In this document: positions 24,885-32,172 of the stretch, piece by piece
Layout: each line of letters starts with the position of its first letter
Position numbering within the stretch: position 1 is the stretch's first letter
Source: Edaphobacter aggregans DSM 19364
Lineage (GTDB): Bacteria > Acidobacteriota > Terriglobia > Terriglobales > Acidobacteriaceae
Direction: 5' to 3'
Assembly (NCBI RefSeq): GCF_000745965.1
Contig: NZ_JQKI01000055.1
Span: 1 to 40,422 of the forward strand
Length of the DNA stretch: 40,422 bases
Position numbers and translations under genes: made by a program
The notes under the pieces: model-generated
What the model was told of the DNA's origin: nothing
Databases searched by the model: none
The model's input: the letters and a program-made list of their open reading frames with translations, nothing else

Positions 24885-25985
24885 ATGGCGTTAGAGAAAG
24901 TTGTTGTCAGTGCTGAAGAAATCGAACATATTCTTCCCGAAGAGAACGCGCCACAGCCGATCTTCAAACAACTGCCTCCGCCAATCGCCTTGTGGGCCAG
25001 GATCGCAATGGCATCACTGGTCCCCGTGTTGCCACTGCTTTGCATCGTCGCAATTGTCCTGAAGATAGCCTTCCGAACTCAGCCTCCCCGTGTCCGGTAT
25101 GCCCTCGTCTCCTATCTTTCCACGCTGTTAGTCGTAAGCGGCGTGCTGGCGACCGTCGCGACTGTCCTTGTCGTCTCCTTCGTCCCCATTCCAGCCATCG
25201 TTAACAATGGTCTCCCCAGCCTCGATGAGCAGACGGATTTTCCTCTTCTTGCGTCGGCAGACGCTCTTTCGAGTGCCGATGTCTCGAGCCGATTAAAGCC
25301 ACTGGTCATCGTCGTCTCACCAGCGGTGAGGTTGTGGAATGGGCAGGAGATCGCCTCGCAGTCCTTTGGGGCAGGCGTACTGCTCGAAGCCGCCCAGAGC
25401 GGCTATCTTTTCGCAACCGCAAATCACGTCGCAAACCACGGACCGCTACGCAATGGCAGTCCCCCACCTCATGTCATGATTGCCACCGCAGCCGGCGTCT
25501 GGTCGAACGCCGAGGTCGTCGCCATAGCTGCGCCGCAGGACCTTGCGCTTCTCTGGGTTCCGAGGCACTCCGGCAGCGCGAGGTTCGTGCAGCCCATTGC
25601 CGAAGCCACAGATGGCGAGGATGTCTTTGTCATCGGTCACCCGGAGGGACTGAAGTATAGCCTCAGCACCGGTATCGTCTCAGGGCTGCGAGAGGAAGCT
25701 ATCCAGATTTCGGCAGCGATCAGCCCCGGCAATAGTGGCGGACCAGTCTATGATTCGCATGGCCAGCTCATAGGCATCGTCAGTTCCAAGTTCGACCACA
25801 CACGAGATGCCAACGCCGAGAACCTCGGCTTCGCAGTCCGCGCGCAGCTGTTGCGTGATGCGGCTCGCTGGTCCTTCTATGGATCCGGTCGCCAGAGGCT
25901 GGAGGCGTACGTCGACGATCTCCAAAAGACGCAAAGCGTTTCACCAATGACCGGAAAACTCGGAACGAAGACCGGGAAAGAGTAG
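24885..25985 (+). CDS. Membrane-anchored trypsin-like serine protease, first gene of the ubiquitin-like operon
   Basis: 366 residues. An acidic, Pro-rich N-terminus precedes two membrane helices (about 41-62 and 77-100) joined by a basic loop. The trypsin-2/DegP-like domain has all three catalytic residues: ATANHVANHG (His181), APQDLALLW (Asp219) and AISPGNSGGPVYD (Ser284). No PDZ domain follows. The basic loop suggests, by the positive-inside rule, that the protease domain faces the periplasm, but this is weak. It is 19 bases upstream of the Ubl gene, so it belongs to the same transcript. It could be an effector or processing protease; that is inference. Confidence 0.85.
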   Translation: MALEKVVVSAEEIEHILPEENAPQPIFKQLPPPIALWARIAMASLVPVLPLLCIVAIVLKIAFRTQPPRVRYALVSYLSTLLVVSGVLATVATVLVVSFVPIPAIVNNGLPSLDEQTDFPLLASADALSSADVSSRLKPLVIVVSPAVRLWNGQEIASQSFGAGVLLEAAQSGYLFATANHVANHGPLRNGSPPPHVMIATAAGVWSNAEVVAIAAPQDLALLWVPRHSGSARFVQPIAEATDGEDVFVIGHPEGLKYSLSTGIVSGLREEAIQISAAISPGNSGGPVYDSHGQLIGIVSSKFDHTRDANAENLGFAVRAQLLRDAARWSFYGSGRQRLEAYVDDLQKTQSVSPMTGKLGTKTGKE

Positions 25986-26004
25986 AACGGAGAGGAATGG
26001 ATCG

Positions 26005-26274
26005 ATGGCTTATATCAGCGTGACAGTGTATGACTCAACGGAGAACAAACGGGTGCCCGCCGAGCTCCCGGACGACGCTCCCTGCAGCAAGATTGTCACC
26101 GTGCTGGTGCAGAAATTGCAGCTTCCCACCAACGGCCCTGACGGCGCCCCACTCAGTTACAAGTTCCATCACAAGAACAGCGGACGCCAGATTCAGGACG
26201 GTCAAACCCTCGCCGATGCCGCTGTTCGCGAGGGCGACATCCTACGTCTTCAACCCGAAATCACCGCAGGCTAA
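26005..26274 (+). CDS. YukD/EsaB-like ubiquitin-fold protein (Ubl)
   Basis: 89 residues with a beta-grasp pattern: AYISVTVYDSTENKRV (strands 1-2), CSKIVTVLVQKLQLP (helix), LSYKFHHKNSGRQI, then the ubiquitin-like DGQTLADAAVREGDILRLQP. That last part corresponds to the TLxDxxIxxGxxLxL segment of ubiquitin-like proteins. The C-terminus ends LQPEITAG, so a single terminal Gly is exposed without processing. GGAGAGG lies 9 bases before the ATG. With E1, E2 and JAMM genes next to it, this is the most likely protein modifier. Lys43, Lys49, Lys64 and Lys68-type surface positions could allow chains, but this is not tested. Confidence 0.85.
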   Translation: MAYISVTVYDSTENKRVPAELPDDAPCSKIVTVLVQKLQLPTNGPDGAPLSYKFHHKNSGRQIQDGQTLADAAVREGDILRLQPEITAG

Positions 26275-26279
26275 CGGCC

Positions 26280-27509
26280 ATGGCAGACCACCCAATCACC
26301 GTGGAAGCTACGCTCGCAGTGCATCCGGAAGAGGATCGCTTCAGTCGCCTGCGCCTCATCCCCTGGTGGGACCAGCAGAAGATCAGCGCGGCCAGGATCG
26401 TGGTTATCGGCGCGGGCGCACTGGGCAACGAGATCCTGAAGAATCTCGCTCTGGTCGGGTTCGCCCAGGTCGTTGTCGTCGACATGGACCACATCGAGAC
26501 TTCCAATCTCTCCCGCTCGGTACTTTTTCGCGCCTCCGACGTCGGCAGCTCCAAGGCCGTGTCCATCGCCCGCGGCTACATGGATCTCTTGCCCGAAGCC
26601 ACCGTGCATCCAATCGTCGCCAATGTCATGCAACACTGCGGCCTCGGTCTCTTCGAATGGGCCGACATCATCCTCGCCGGCCTGGACAATCGTGAGACCC
26701 GTCTATGGATCAACCGCGCCGCCTGGAAGGTAAATCGCCCTTGGATCGATGGCGCCATCGAGGGCATCAACGGCGTCGCCCGGGTCTTCCCATCCGGCCA
26801 GCCCCCCTGCTACGAATGCACTCTGGGAGAAACTGACTGGGCGATCCTCAACCGCAGGATGTCGTGCAATCTGCTCCTCCACGAAGCCAATCCTCAGGGC
26901 CGCGTGCCTACCACGCCGACTATCTCCTCCATCATCGGTGGCATTCAGGTACAGGAAGCGGTCAAGGTCTTACACAGTCTTCCTACCCTGGCCAGCAAAG
27001 GGTATGTCTTCGAAGGTCTGCACCATACGTCCTATGTCGTCGAGTACACCGAGAATCCCGATTGCATGAGCCACTACACTCTGGACTCGATCGTTCGCCT
27101 GCCTCAACGCTCCAGTGAACTGACCCTGGAGCAGTTGATGCAGCTCGGCAGAACAGACCTTGACACGCAAGAGGTCGTCGTCGAGTTCAGCCGCGATATC
27201 ATCCACCGGCTTGTCTGCCCGCGCTGCGGCGCAACGGAAGACGTCTTCGTCCCGGTCGGTGCCATCGATCGAACCCGAGGTCTCTGCCCGGACTGCGCTG
27301 GCCCCGAGCCCCAGGTTCGCATCGTTCAGACTCTCACCAGCTACAAAGGTGAATCCGCGCTTGCTGATCGCACGCTCGACACGCTCGGCCTTCCCCTCTT
27401 CGACATCTTCACGGTTCGCTCCGCGACGTCCGAGATCAGTTATTGCATCGCAGGAGATGCCGCCGCTCTTCTCGGCCCTCTGGAAGCAGACACGAAGGAG
27501 GGCCGATGA
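26280..27509 (+). CDS. E1-like Ubl-activating enzyme (ThiF family) with zinc ribbon
   Basis: 409 residues. The adenylation domain has RIVVIGAGALGNEIL (nucleotide loop, 44-49), VVDMDHIETSNLSR (Asp68/Asp70 and Asn76-Arg79), Lys92, and LAGLDNRETRLWIN (Asp136, Asn137). CYEC (177/180) is a zinc pair. Cys196 in NRRMSCNLLLHE lies in the crossover loop and is the best candidate for the thioester Cys. TPTISSIIGGIQVQEAVKVL is the usual dimer segment. A second CPRC (313-316) ... CPDC (336-339) zinc ribbon sits in the C-terminal part and is less usual. It starts 5 bases after the Ubl stop, with no ribosome site, so translation is coupled. Confidence 0.9.
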   Translation: MADHPITVEATLAVHPEEDRFSRLRLIPWWDQQKISAARIVVIGAGALGNEILKNLALVGFAQVVVVDMDHIETSNLSRSVLFRASDVGSSKAVSIARGYMDLLPEATVHPIVANVMQHCGLGLFEWADIILAGLDNRETRLWINRAAWKVNRPWIDGAIEGINGVARVFPSGQPPCYECTLGETDWAILNRRMSCNLLLHEANPQGRVPTTPTISSIIGGIQVQEAVKVLHSLPTLASKGYVFEGLHHTSYVVEYTENPDCMSHYTLDSIVRLPQRSSELTLEQLMQLGRTDLDTQEVVVEFSRDIIHRLVCPRCGATEDVFVPVGAIDRTRGLCPDCAGPEPQVRIVQTLTSYKGESALADRTLDTLGLPLFDIFTVRSATSEISYCIAGDAAALLGPLEADTKEGR

Positions 27510-28414
27510 GCGAACCTCGCCCCATACCTCAAAAGCCCGAAACTGCCGTCTCCGGACCGGAAACCTCCGTCAGGATCGACAGCGAAGTTACGCGCCGCAT
27601 CCGCCAACACGCCAGGTCGCACCCGAAGACCGAGGTCTGCGGCGTCCTGATAGGCGACGACGCCAACAGGACCATCGACATTCGCGCTTCCATCGAGGCC
27701 TTGAATGCAGCCCAGGCAGGCACCCACGTTACCTTCACGCAGGATGCCTGGGAGGAGATCTACCGCATCAAGGATAAGCACTATCCCGACGAACGCATCG
27801 TCGGCTGGTATCACTCGCATCCTGGCTTTGGTGTCTTTCTCTCAGAACATGACCTGTTCATCCAGCAGAACTTCTTCTCTTCTCCCGGCCAGGTGGCGTG
27901 GGTCTATGACCCTCAAACCGACGAGGAAGGCTGCTTTGGGTGGGTCTCCGGCGAGGTGCATCGCCTCCCGTCCCTCTCCATCGTGGACAGAAACGACGAT
28001 GGTGTCGAGCGGACTCCCAAGCGGATCGAGTCTTCACTGGATTCGTCAGAACCCGAAGAGGAACTCTTCGACGCAGCTCCGGCTCGCAAGTCCAGACCCA
28101 CGCCCGTCTTACTGCGATCGGCCATGATTCTACTGACCCATCTAACTGTCCTGCTTATCGGCTTTGCGATCGCCTACTTTCTGTATCCCCAGGTCCTGGC
28201 TGTGATGATTGATCCTGCAACTGGAGAAGTGATCGTGCGCGACGGCCACGCCTTGCTTCCCTATCTCGATGGTCGCGTTCCTTTGCCGGCCGTATCGCGA
28301 CCGCCGCAGCTGTCATCCCCGGCGACGCCTCCCGCAGGAAACTCGCCCGGATCCCCCGCTAAACCTCAGGCTGCACCGCCTGCAAATCCATCCACTCCAG
28401 AGAGACACCAGTGA
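27506..28414 (+). CDS. Membrane-tethered JAMM/MPN isopeptidase (deubiquitinase-like)
   Basis: 302 residues. The complete JAMM zinc signature is present: Glu43 (PKTEVCGVLIG), then GWYHSHPGFGVFLSEHD with His103, His105, Ser113 and Asp116 (HxH-x7-S-x2-D). After the catalytic domain comes an acidic linker, one membrane helix (about 205-227), and a short Pro/Ala-rich tail (about 260-302). The family cleaves isopeptide bonds of Ub-like modifiers. The Ubl already ends in Gly, so removal from targets seems more likely than maturation. ATG overlaps the E1 stop (ATGA), with AAGGAGGG upstream. A membrane anchor is unusual for soluble bacterial JAB proteins. Confidence 0.9.
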   Translation: MSEPRPIPQKPETAVSGPETSVRIDSEVTRRIRQHARSHPKTEVCGVLIGDDANRTIDIRASIEALNAAQAGTHVTFTQDAWEEIYRIKDKHYPDERIVGWYHSHPGFGVFLSEHDLFIQQNFFSSPGQVAWVYDPQTDEEGCFGWVSGEVHRLPSLSIVDRNDDGVERTPKRIESSLDSSEPEEELFDAAPARKSRPTPVLLRSAMILLTHLTVLLIGFAIAYFLYPQVLAVMIDPATGEVIVRDGHALLPYLDGRVPLPAVSRPPQLSSPATPPAGNSPGSPAKPQAAPPANPSTPERHQ

Positions 28415-29463
28415 GCGAAGAGACCAAAGACGTCCTGCGAATCTCTCTTGATGACCTTCAGTCGGTTGCCACCCCGCAGATCGTCGCGCCCACACCTGCC
28501 ACGCAGACCTCGGGCAAGAGTTACGGCAGTATCTACGAACCTGCCGAGCCGCAGACACTCGCACAGGAAAAAGCCAACTTCTTCCTCAAGGCATGGGTCT
28601 ACCTCGGACTGGCCGGCTTCGTCGGAGCCATGCTCGGCTGGAGCATCGCAGAACCCGCCTTTGTTGACGGACCGGGTTCCCGCTGGGGCAATACCTGGCT
28701 CATTCCGCTGATCGTCACCCTCATGTGTGTGGGCTTTGCCGTCGCCGAAAGCATCGTGGAGCGCTCCTTCCGCAAGGCGGCTATCCGTATCGGCATCGCG
28801 CTTCCTCTCGGAGTCGCCCTCAGCTTCGTCTTCGACTTCATCGCCAACATCATCTACAACATCGGACTTGGTGTCTGTGCGCAGGCGGGAGTGCAGACCT
28901 TCCACAACCCCGCGGTCTGGATCGCAAGGGCTCTCGCTTGGGCGGTCTTCGGAGTGGCGGGTGGCGTCGTCTACGGCATCATCGGCCGCTCCGGAAAAAA
29001 AACCGGCTATGGAGCTCTCGGCGGAGCGATCGGCGCTGCACTCGGTGGCCTTATCTTTGATCCCATCGCCTTCGCCACGCATGGCGGAGCCGCGAGCAGA
29101 GCGGTCGGCTTTGGGCTGCTAGGCATGGCTACCGGTATCTCCATGGGACTCGTCGAAAGCGCTCTCAAGGACCGGTGGCTCTATGTAACCGCCGGGCCAT
29201 TGGCAGGAAAGCAGTTTATCCTCTACAAGCCGCAGACCAGCATGGGCAGCATACAGACGTGCGACATCTACCTCTTCAAGGATGCGGAGATCCTGCCCCA
29301 GCATGCCACGCTCTTGCAGAAGGGCGACCGAATGCACCTGATCGCGCAGGGTACGGTTTACCTCGCAGGACAGCGCATTCATTCCTCGCGCGTGCTCGAG
29401 AGCGGCTCGATCCTTCAGGTCGGACGCTATGCCTTCCGCTACCAGGAAAGACTGCGCTCATGA
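28411..29463 (+). CDS. Polytopic membrane protein with C-terminal FHA domain
   Basis: 350 residues. GTG start overlaps the JAMM stop (GTGA). Five to six membrane helices lie between about 58 and 240, with a Gly/Ala-rich segment (GALGGAIGAALGGLIFDP) resembling a channel or glycine-zipper. The C-terminal 95 residues form an FHA-type beta-sandwich (LAGKQFILYKPQTSMGSIQT, LPQHATLLQKGD, LAGQRIHSSRVLESGSIL). FHA domains bind phosphothreonine; here the usual GR and SRxH motifs read GS and PQH, so binding may be altered. No Ser/Thr kinase gene is in the window. It is probably a scaffold in the membrane complex. Confidence 0.75.
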   Translation: MSEETKDVLRISLDDLQSVATPQIVAPTPATQTSGKSYGSIYEPAEPQTLAQEKANFFLKAWVYLGLAGFVGAMLGWSIAEPAFVDGPGSRWGNTWLIPLIVTLMCVGFAVAESIVERSFRKAAIRIGIALPLGVALSFVFDFIANIIYNIGLGVCAQAGVQTFHNPAVWIARALAWAVFGVAGGVVYGIIGRSGKKTGYGALGGAIGAALGGLIFDPIAFATHGGAASRAVGFGLLGMATGISMGLVESALKDRWLYVTAGPLAGKQFILYKPQTSMGSIQTCDIYLFKDAEILPQHATLLQKGDRMHLIAQGTVYLAGQRIHSSRVLESGSILQVGRYAFRYQERLRS

Positions 29464-30056
29464 CATCTGCCTGCCCCTACTGCCGCTCGCCATTTGAGCC
29501 GGAGGACGAGCTGACTACCTGCGAGGCCTGCTCGACCCCGCACCACACCGACTGCTATGCCGAAAATGCCGGATGCACTGTCTTCGGCTGCTCGAATGGG
29601 CCTGTCGATGAGCCAAGGATCAGCATATCCGCGTCCGACCTAACGGCATCGGCGTTGCACTCCGCGGCGGCCTCGCCTTCGCTCCCAACGCCCCCTCCAC
29701 CACCCCGGTCAGGGGCCTCCACATCCGTGCCACCGCCACCCCTGCTCTTCCGCGATGACACTACCCGCTATATCACTCCGCCGCGCTCGCTCGGTTTTGC
29801 CGGATACAATCCGCCGCCGCCTGCGGTCATCCCTGCTTATACCCCGCGACGCAGCCGCCTGACCTATATTATGCTCGGCGTTTTTCTGGGAGCCTTCGGT
29901 GGCCACAACTTTTACGCAGGGTACGTCAAGCGGGCCGTCATGCAGCTTCTCCTTACTTTGCTTAGCTGCTTCTTCGGCGGAATCATCAGTTGGATTTGGG
30001 CAATCGTCGAAATCCTCACCGTAAAGCACGATAACGACGGCGTCGCGTTTATATAG
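29460..30056 (+). CDS. Prokaryotic RING (binuclear treble clef) + TM2 protein, E3 or adaptor candidate
   Basis: 198 residues. The first 44 residues hold eight zinc ligands: Cys5, Cys8, Cys21, Cys24, His28 or His29, Cys32, Cys39 and Cys44 (CPYC ... CEAC ... HHTDC ... C ... C), the Prok-RING_1 arrangement. A Pro-rich, disordered linker follows (PTPPPPPRSG, GYNPPPPA). The C-terminal 55 residues form a TM2 domain with two helices (LGVFLGAFGGHNFYAGYVKR, then FFGGIISWIWAIVEIL). RING-like domains in Ub operons may recruit the E2 as E3 does; this is inference. ATG overlaps the FHA stop. Signatures are strong; function is open. Confidence 0.82.
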   Translation: MTSACPYCRSPFEPEDELTTCEACSTPHHTDCYAENAGCTVFGCSNGPVDEPRISISASDLTASALHSAAASPSLPTPPPPPRSGASTSVPPPPLLFRDDTTRYITPPRSLGFAGYNPPPPAVIPAYTPRRSRLTYIMLGVFLGAFGGHNFYAGYVKRAVMQLLLTLLSCFFGGIISWIWAIVEILTVKHDNDGVAFI

Positions 30057-30082
30057 TCTCTGGACAATTACAGGAGCACCTC

Positions 30083-30730
30083 ATGAACTACTTCATCTCT
30101 CGGGACGGACAGCAGTATGGGCCGTATACCCTTGCCGACCTTCAACGTTATGCCGCCTCGGGTGAGGTGTCACTCACCGACCTGGCGACCAGCGAAGGGA
30201 TCGACGACCCGGTCCCGGTAGCCCAGATCATCGGCACCATCGCTGTTCCTGCGCCGCCGGCGCAGGGCATTCCTGCGGGAGAGATCAACGTCTATCCGGA
30301 CCCTCCCAACCTTCACTGGGGCCTCGTGCTTGCCTTCACCGTCCTCAGCTGCGGCATCTTCACTATCGTTTGGGAGATCGTGTTGGCAGCATGGCTCAAG
30401 CGAGTCGCACCGCAGAGCAAGGCGCTCTTCTACTTCATCTGCGCGGCAGGTCTCCTTGCCGGCATCTTCGTCAGCAGTTTTGTCGCCTCATACCGTCATC
30501 AGGCCACTGGGTATACCTCGCTGCTCCAGCTTCTCTACTATGTCGCTATCCTCGTCGGCCGCTTCAGCTTCCGCAGTTCCATGGAGAAGCACTACAACGG
30601 GCCTGACCCCGTCGGGCTCAGCCTCAGCGGCGTCATGACCTTCTTCTTCGGTGCCATCTATTTTCAGTACCATGTCAACGACATCATCCGCCGCAAACAC
30701 GCCGACCGCATCTATCAAATGACTCCCTAG
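30083..30730 (+). CDS. GYF-domain membrane protein, possible adaptor
   Basis: 215 residues. The N-terminus (NYFISRDGQQYGPYTLADLQ, then GEVSLTDLATSEG) is a GYF_2 domain, which binds proline-rich ligands. A Pro/Ala linker leads to four membrane helices (about 77-100, 112-132, 144-160, 178-195) with DUF4234-like look. Proline-rich stretches that it could bind exist in the RING-TM2 and JAMM proteins of the same operon. CAGGAG stands 6 bases before the ATG, 26 bases after the previous stop. The adaptor role is inference. Confidence 0.75.
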   Translation: MNYFISRDGQQYGPYTLADLQRYAASGEVSLTDLATSEGIDDPVPVAQIIGTIAVPAPPAQGIPAGEINVYPDPPNLHWGLVLAFTVLSCGIFTIVWEIVLAAWLKRVAPQSKALFYFICAAGLLAGIFVSSFVASYRHQATGYTSLLQLLYYVAILVGRFSFRSSMEKHYNGPDPVGLSLSGVMTFFFGAIYFQYHVNDIIRRKHADRIYQMTP

Positions 30731-30741
30731 GAGCCTCGTTC

Positions 30742-31296
30742 ATGGCATCGCCTCGCACACGCCGTTTGAAGCTGGACTATGAAACCCTCACGCGGCGATT
30801 CGCTGGTTCGTCAGTCATCCACATCACCGGTACAGCCGGCCTGCCGCCGGAGGTGTATCAGTTCCGCTACCAGATCAAGGGAATCTATGTGAACCAGGCC
30901 GGTGAGATTCTCGAGCGCGACACCCACTTGCTCGAGGTTCACCTCTCACTCGAGTATCCTCGACGCGCCCCCCAGTGTCGGATGCTCACGCCTGTCTTCC
31001 ATCCAAACTTCGATGAGACCAGCGTCTGTATTGGAGACTTCTGGGCGGCCTCCGAAGGCCTGGACGATCTTGTCGTCCGCATCGGACGCATGATCGCTTA
31101 TCAGGAGTACAACACTCGGAGTCCCCTTAACGGTCTCGCAGCCAAGTGGGCCGCCGAACACCTGAACATCCTACCGATAGACGATCGTGTCGTTGCCCCA
31201 CCTCTTGAAAGCCAGCGAACCGCTGCAGCCCCTTCGGCATCAACCGCAGCTCAAATTGAGCAAGACCCTTGGAACGAAAGGATCCAAGTCTCGTAG
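30742..31296 (+). CDS. E2-like ubiquitin-conjugating (UBC-fold) protein
   Basis: 184 residues. The UBC-fold pattern is visible: VYQFRYQIKGIYVNQAGEI, HLLEVHLSLEYPRRAPQCRM (the YPxxxP turn, 72-77), then FHPNFDETSVCIGDFW (HPN 87-89, active-site Cys96). A helical segment follows (GLDDLVVRIGRMIAYQEYNT). The C-terminal 45 residues are low-complexity. The HPN-to-Cys spacing is as in canonical E2 enzymes, so it should accept Ubl from the E1. TAGGAG is the ribosome site; the gene is 11 bases after the GYF gene and ends the operon. A short palindrome (CGCGG-T-CCGCG) follows but no clear terminator. Confidence 0.85.
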   Translation: MASPRTRRLKLDYETLTRRFAGSSVIHITGTAGLPPEVYQFRYQIKGIYVNQAGEILERDTHLLEVHLSLEYPRRAPQCRMLTPVFHPNFDETSVCIGDFWAASEGLDDLVVRIGRMIAYQEYNTRSPLNGLAAKWAAEHLNILPIDDRVVAPPLESQRTAAAPSASTAAQIEQDPWNERIQVS

Positions 31297-31297
31297 A

Positions 31298-31513
31298 CTA
31301 CCAACGCGGTCCGCGACTCACAAAGACGCTCGGCTTGAAGACCTTCGTCGGTTGCAATCGCGAGTCTCTCTGGCGATTCATTTCCGCTTCGCGATCCAGC
31401 CTCGCCATTTCCTCTTCTCTCCGTACTTGCCATGCCGGTTTCTCCTTTTTCTCTGTGTTCTCGCTGCTCAGACCGCTCGCGCGGACCGTCTGTTGACGAA
31501 CCTCTCTTTCCAC
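31298..31513 (-). pseudogene. Charged coiled-coil fragment converging on the E2 gene
   Basis: A 71-codon frame from GTG 31513 reads a highly charged sequence (VRREEEMARLDREAEMNRQR) ending VFVSRGPRW. The same frame continues upstream with protein-like sequence (YPGGYQQFCKAANRVIEGAR) until a stop near 31644, without an in-frame start. An alternative frame (MKGIPADTSSFVRRRTESSK, ATG about 31628) overlaps it. I take it as the 3' part of a decayed gene; family not recognised. Confidence 0.35.
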
Positions 31514-31626
31514 GGCAGGAGGGGGGAGGTTCTCGCCATTACCTGCGGTAGGCGAACGGGCGCCTTCGATGACTCGGTTCGCCGCCTTACAAAACTGCTG
31601 GTATCCGCCGGGATACCCTTCATCTC

Positions 31627-31932
31627 GGAGCGTTCCCTAGATGACGCGCCAGGTCAATCCGCTGTCTTTTTGCAGCTTGCAACTCGGAACGCACTGCCTT
31701 GAGAAGCCTAGCTTTGAGTTGAAATACGCTGCTGCGAAGCGTCAGCGCTTCAACCAGCGCGACCAGTTCGGGGGTCGTTCATATTGTGAAATGCACATTG
31801 CAGTAGCAGGAATGCCAGCCCCGCAGACAAGATTGCAAGCGCACAAGGACGATTCCGTGAGAGTAAAGGTGAAGAACCACGACAAAGGACGAATTGCCAC
31901 GAATAAAGCCGAATCACGGATCGGAGGCGCAT
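31627..31932 (-). pseudogene. Small membrane-anchored coiled-coil protein, frameshifted
   Basis: From 31932 the frame gives a signal-anchor helix (CALAILSAGLAFLLLQCAF). It is lost in a run of five C near 31772. Dropping one C would continue it as ELVALVEALTLRSSVFQLKA and later LQAAKRQRIDLARHLGNAPR, a coherent amphipathic helix, ending at a TGA overlapping an ATG. This looks like a short membrane-anchored coiled-coil protein inactivated by a one-base insertion. I do not recognise the family. Confidence 0.35.
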
Positions 31933-31978
31933 TGGTCGCGGATAGTCTGCCTTGTTCGTGTTTGTTCGTGCTTTTGTT

Positions 31979-32038
31979 GCAGCCGAAGGCTGCGCTTTAG
32001 GGTCGCAGACCCACGGAGGTAGGCTGCGAAAAGCAGCC
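31979..32038. repeat. Cluster of three perfect hairpins
   Basis: GCAGCC-GAA-GGCTGC (31979-31993), GGGTC-GCA-GACCC (32000-32012) and GGCTGC-GAAAA-GCAGCC (32022-32038). The first and third stems are the inverse of each other, so alternative pairing is possible. It resembles a REP-like palindromic unit. CTTTCT follows, so the third stem could act as a weak terminator. Confidence 0.55.
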
Positions 32039-32172
32039 GTCTTTCTACAAAAATGCAGTAGTGGAACATAAAGCGCAGACGCACTTTGAGGTTTTGCTAT
32101 CTCTATATGCCCTGTAATGAACTACTTGTTCTGACGCACATATGTACTTTAAAAACTCATTGTGCGTCACAT

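Noticed and set aside
28366..29082. 238-codon minus-strand frame opposite the FHA gene
   Set aside because: Asp/Glu/Arg-rich shadow of membrane helices on the coding strand.
31187..31702. 171-codon plus-strand frame overlapping the end of the E2 gene
   Set aside because: Starts inside the E2 gene in another frame; the opposite strand looks more protein-like.
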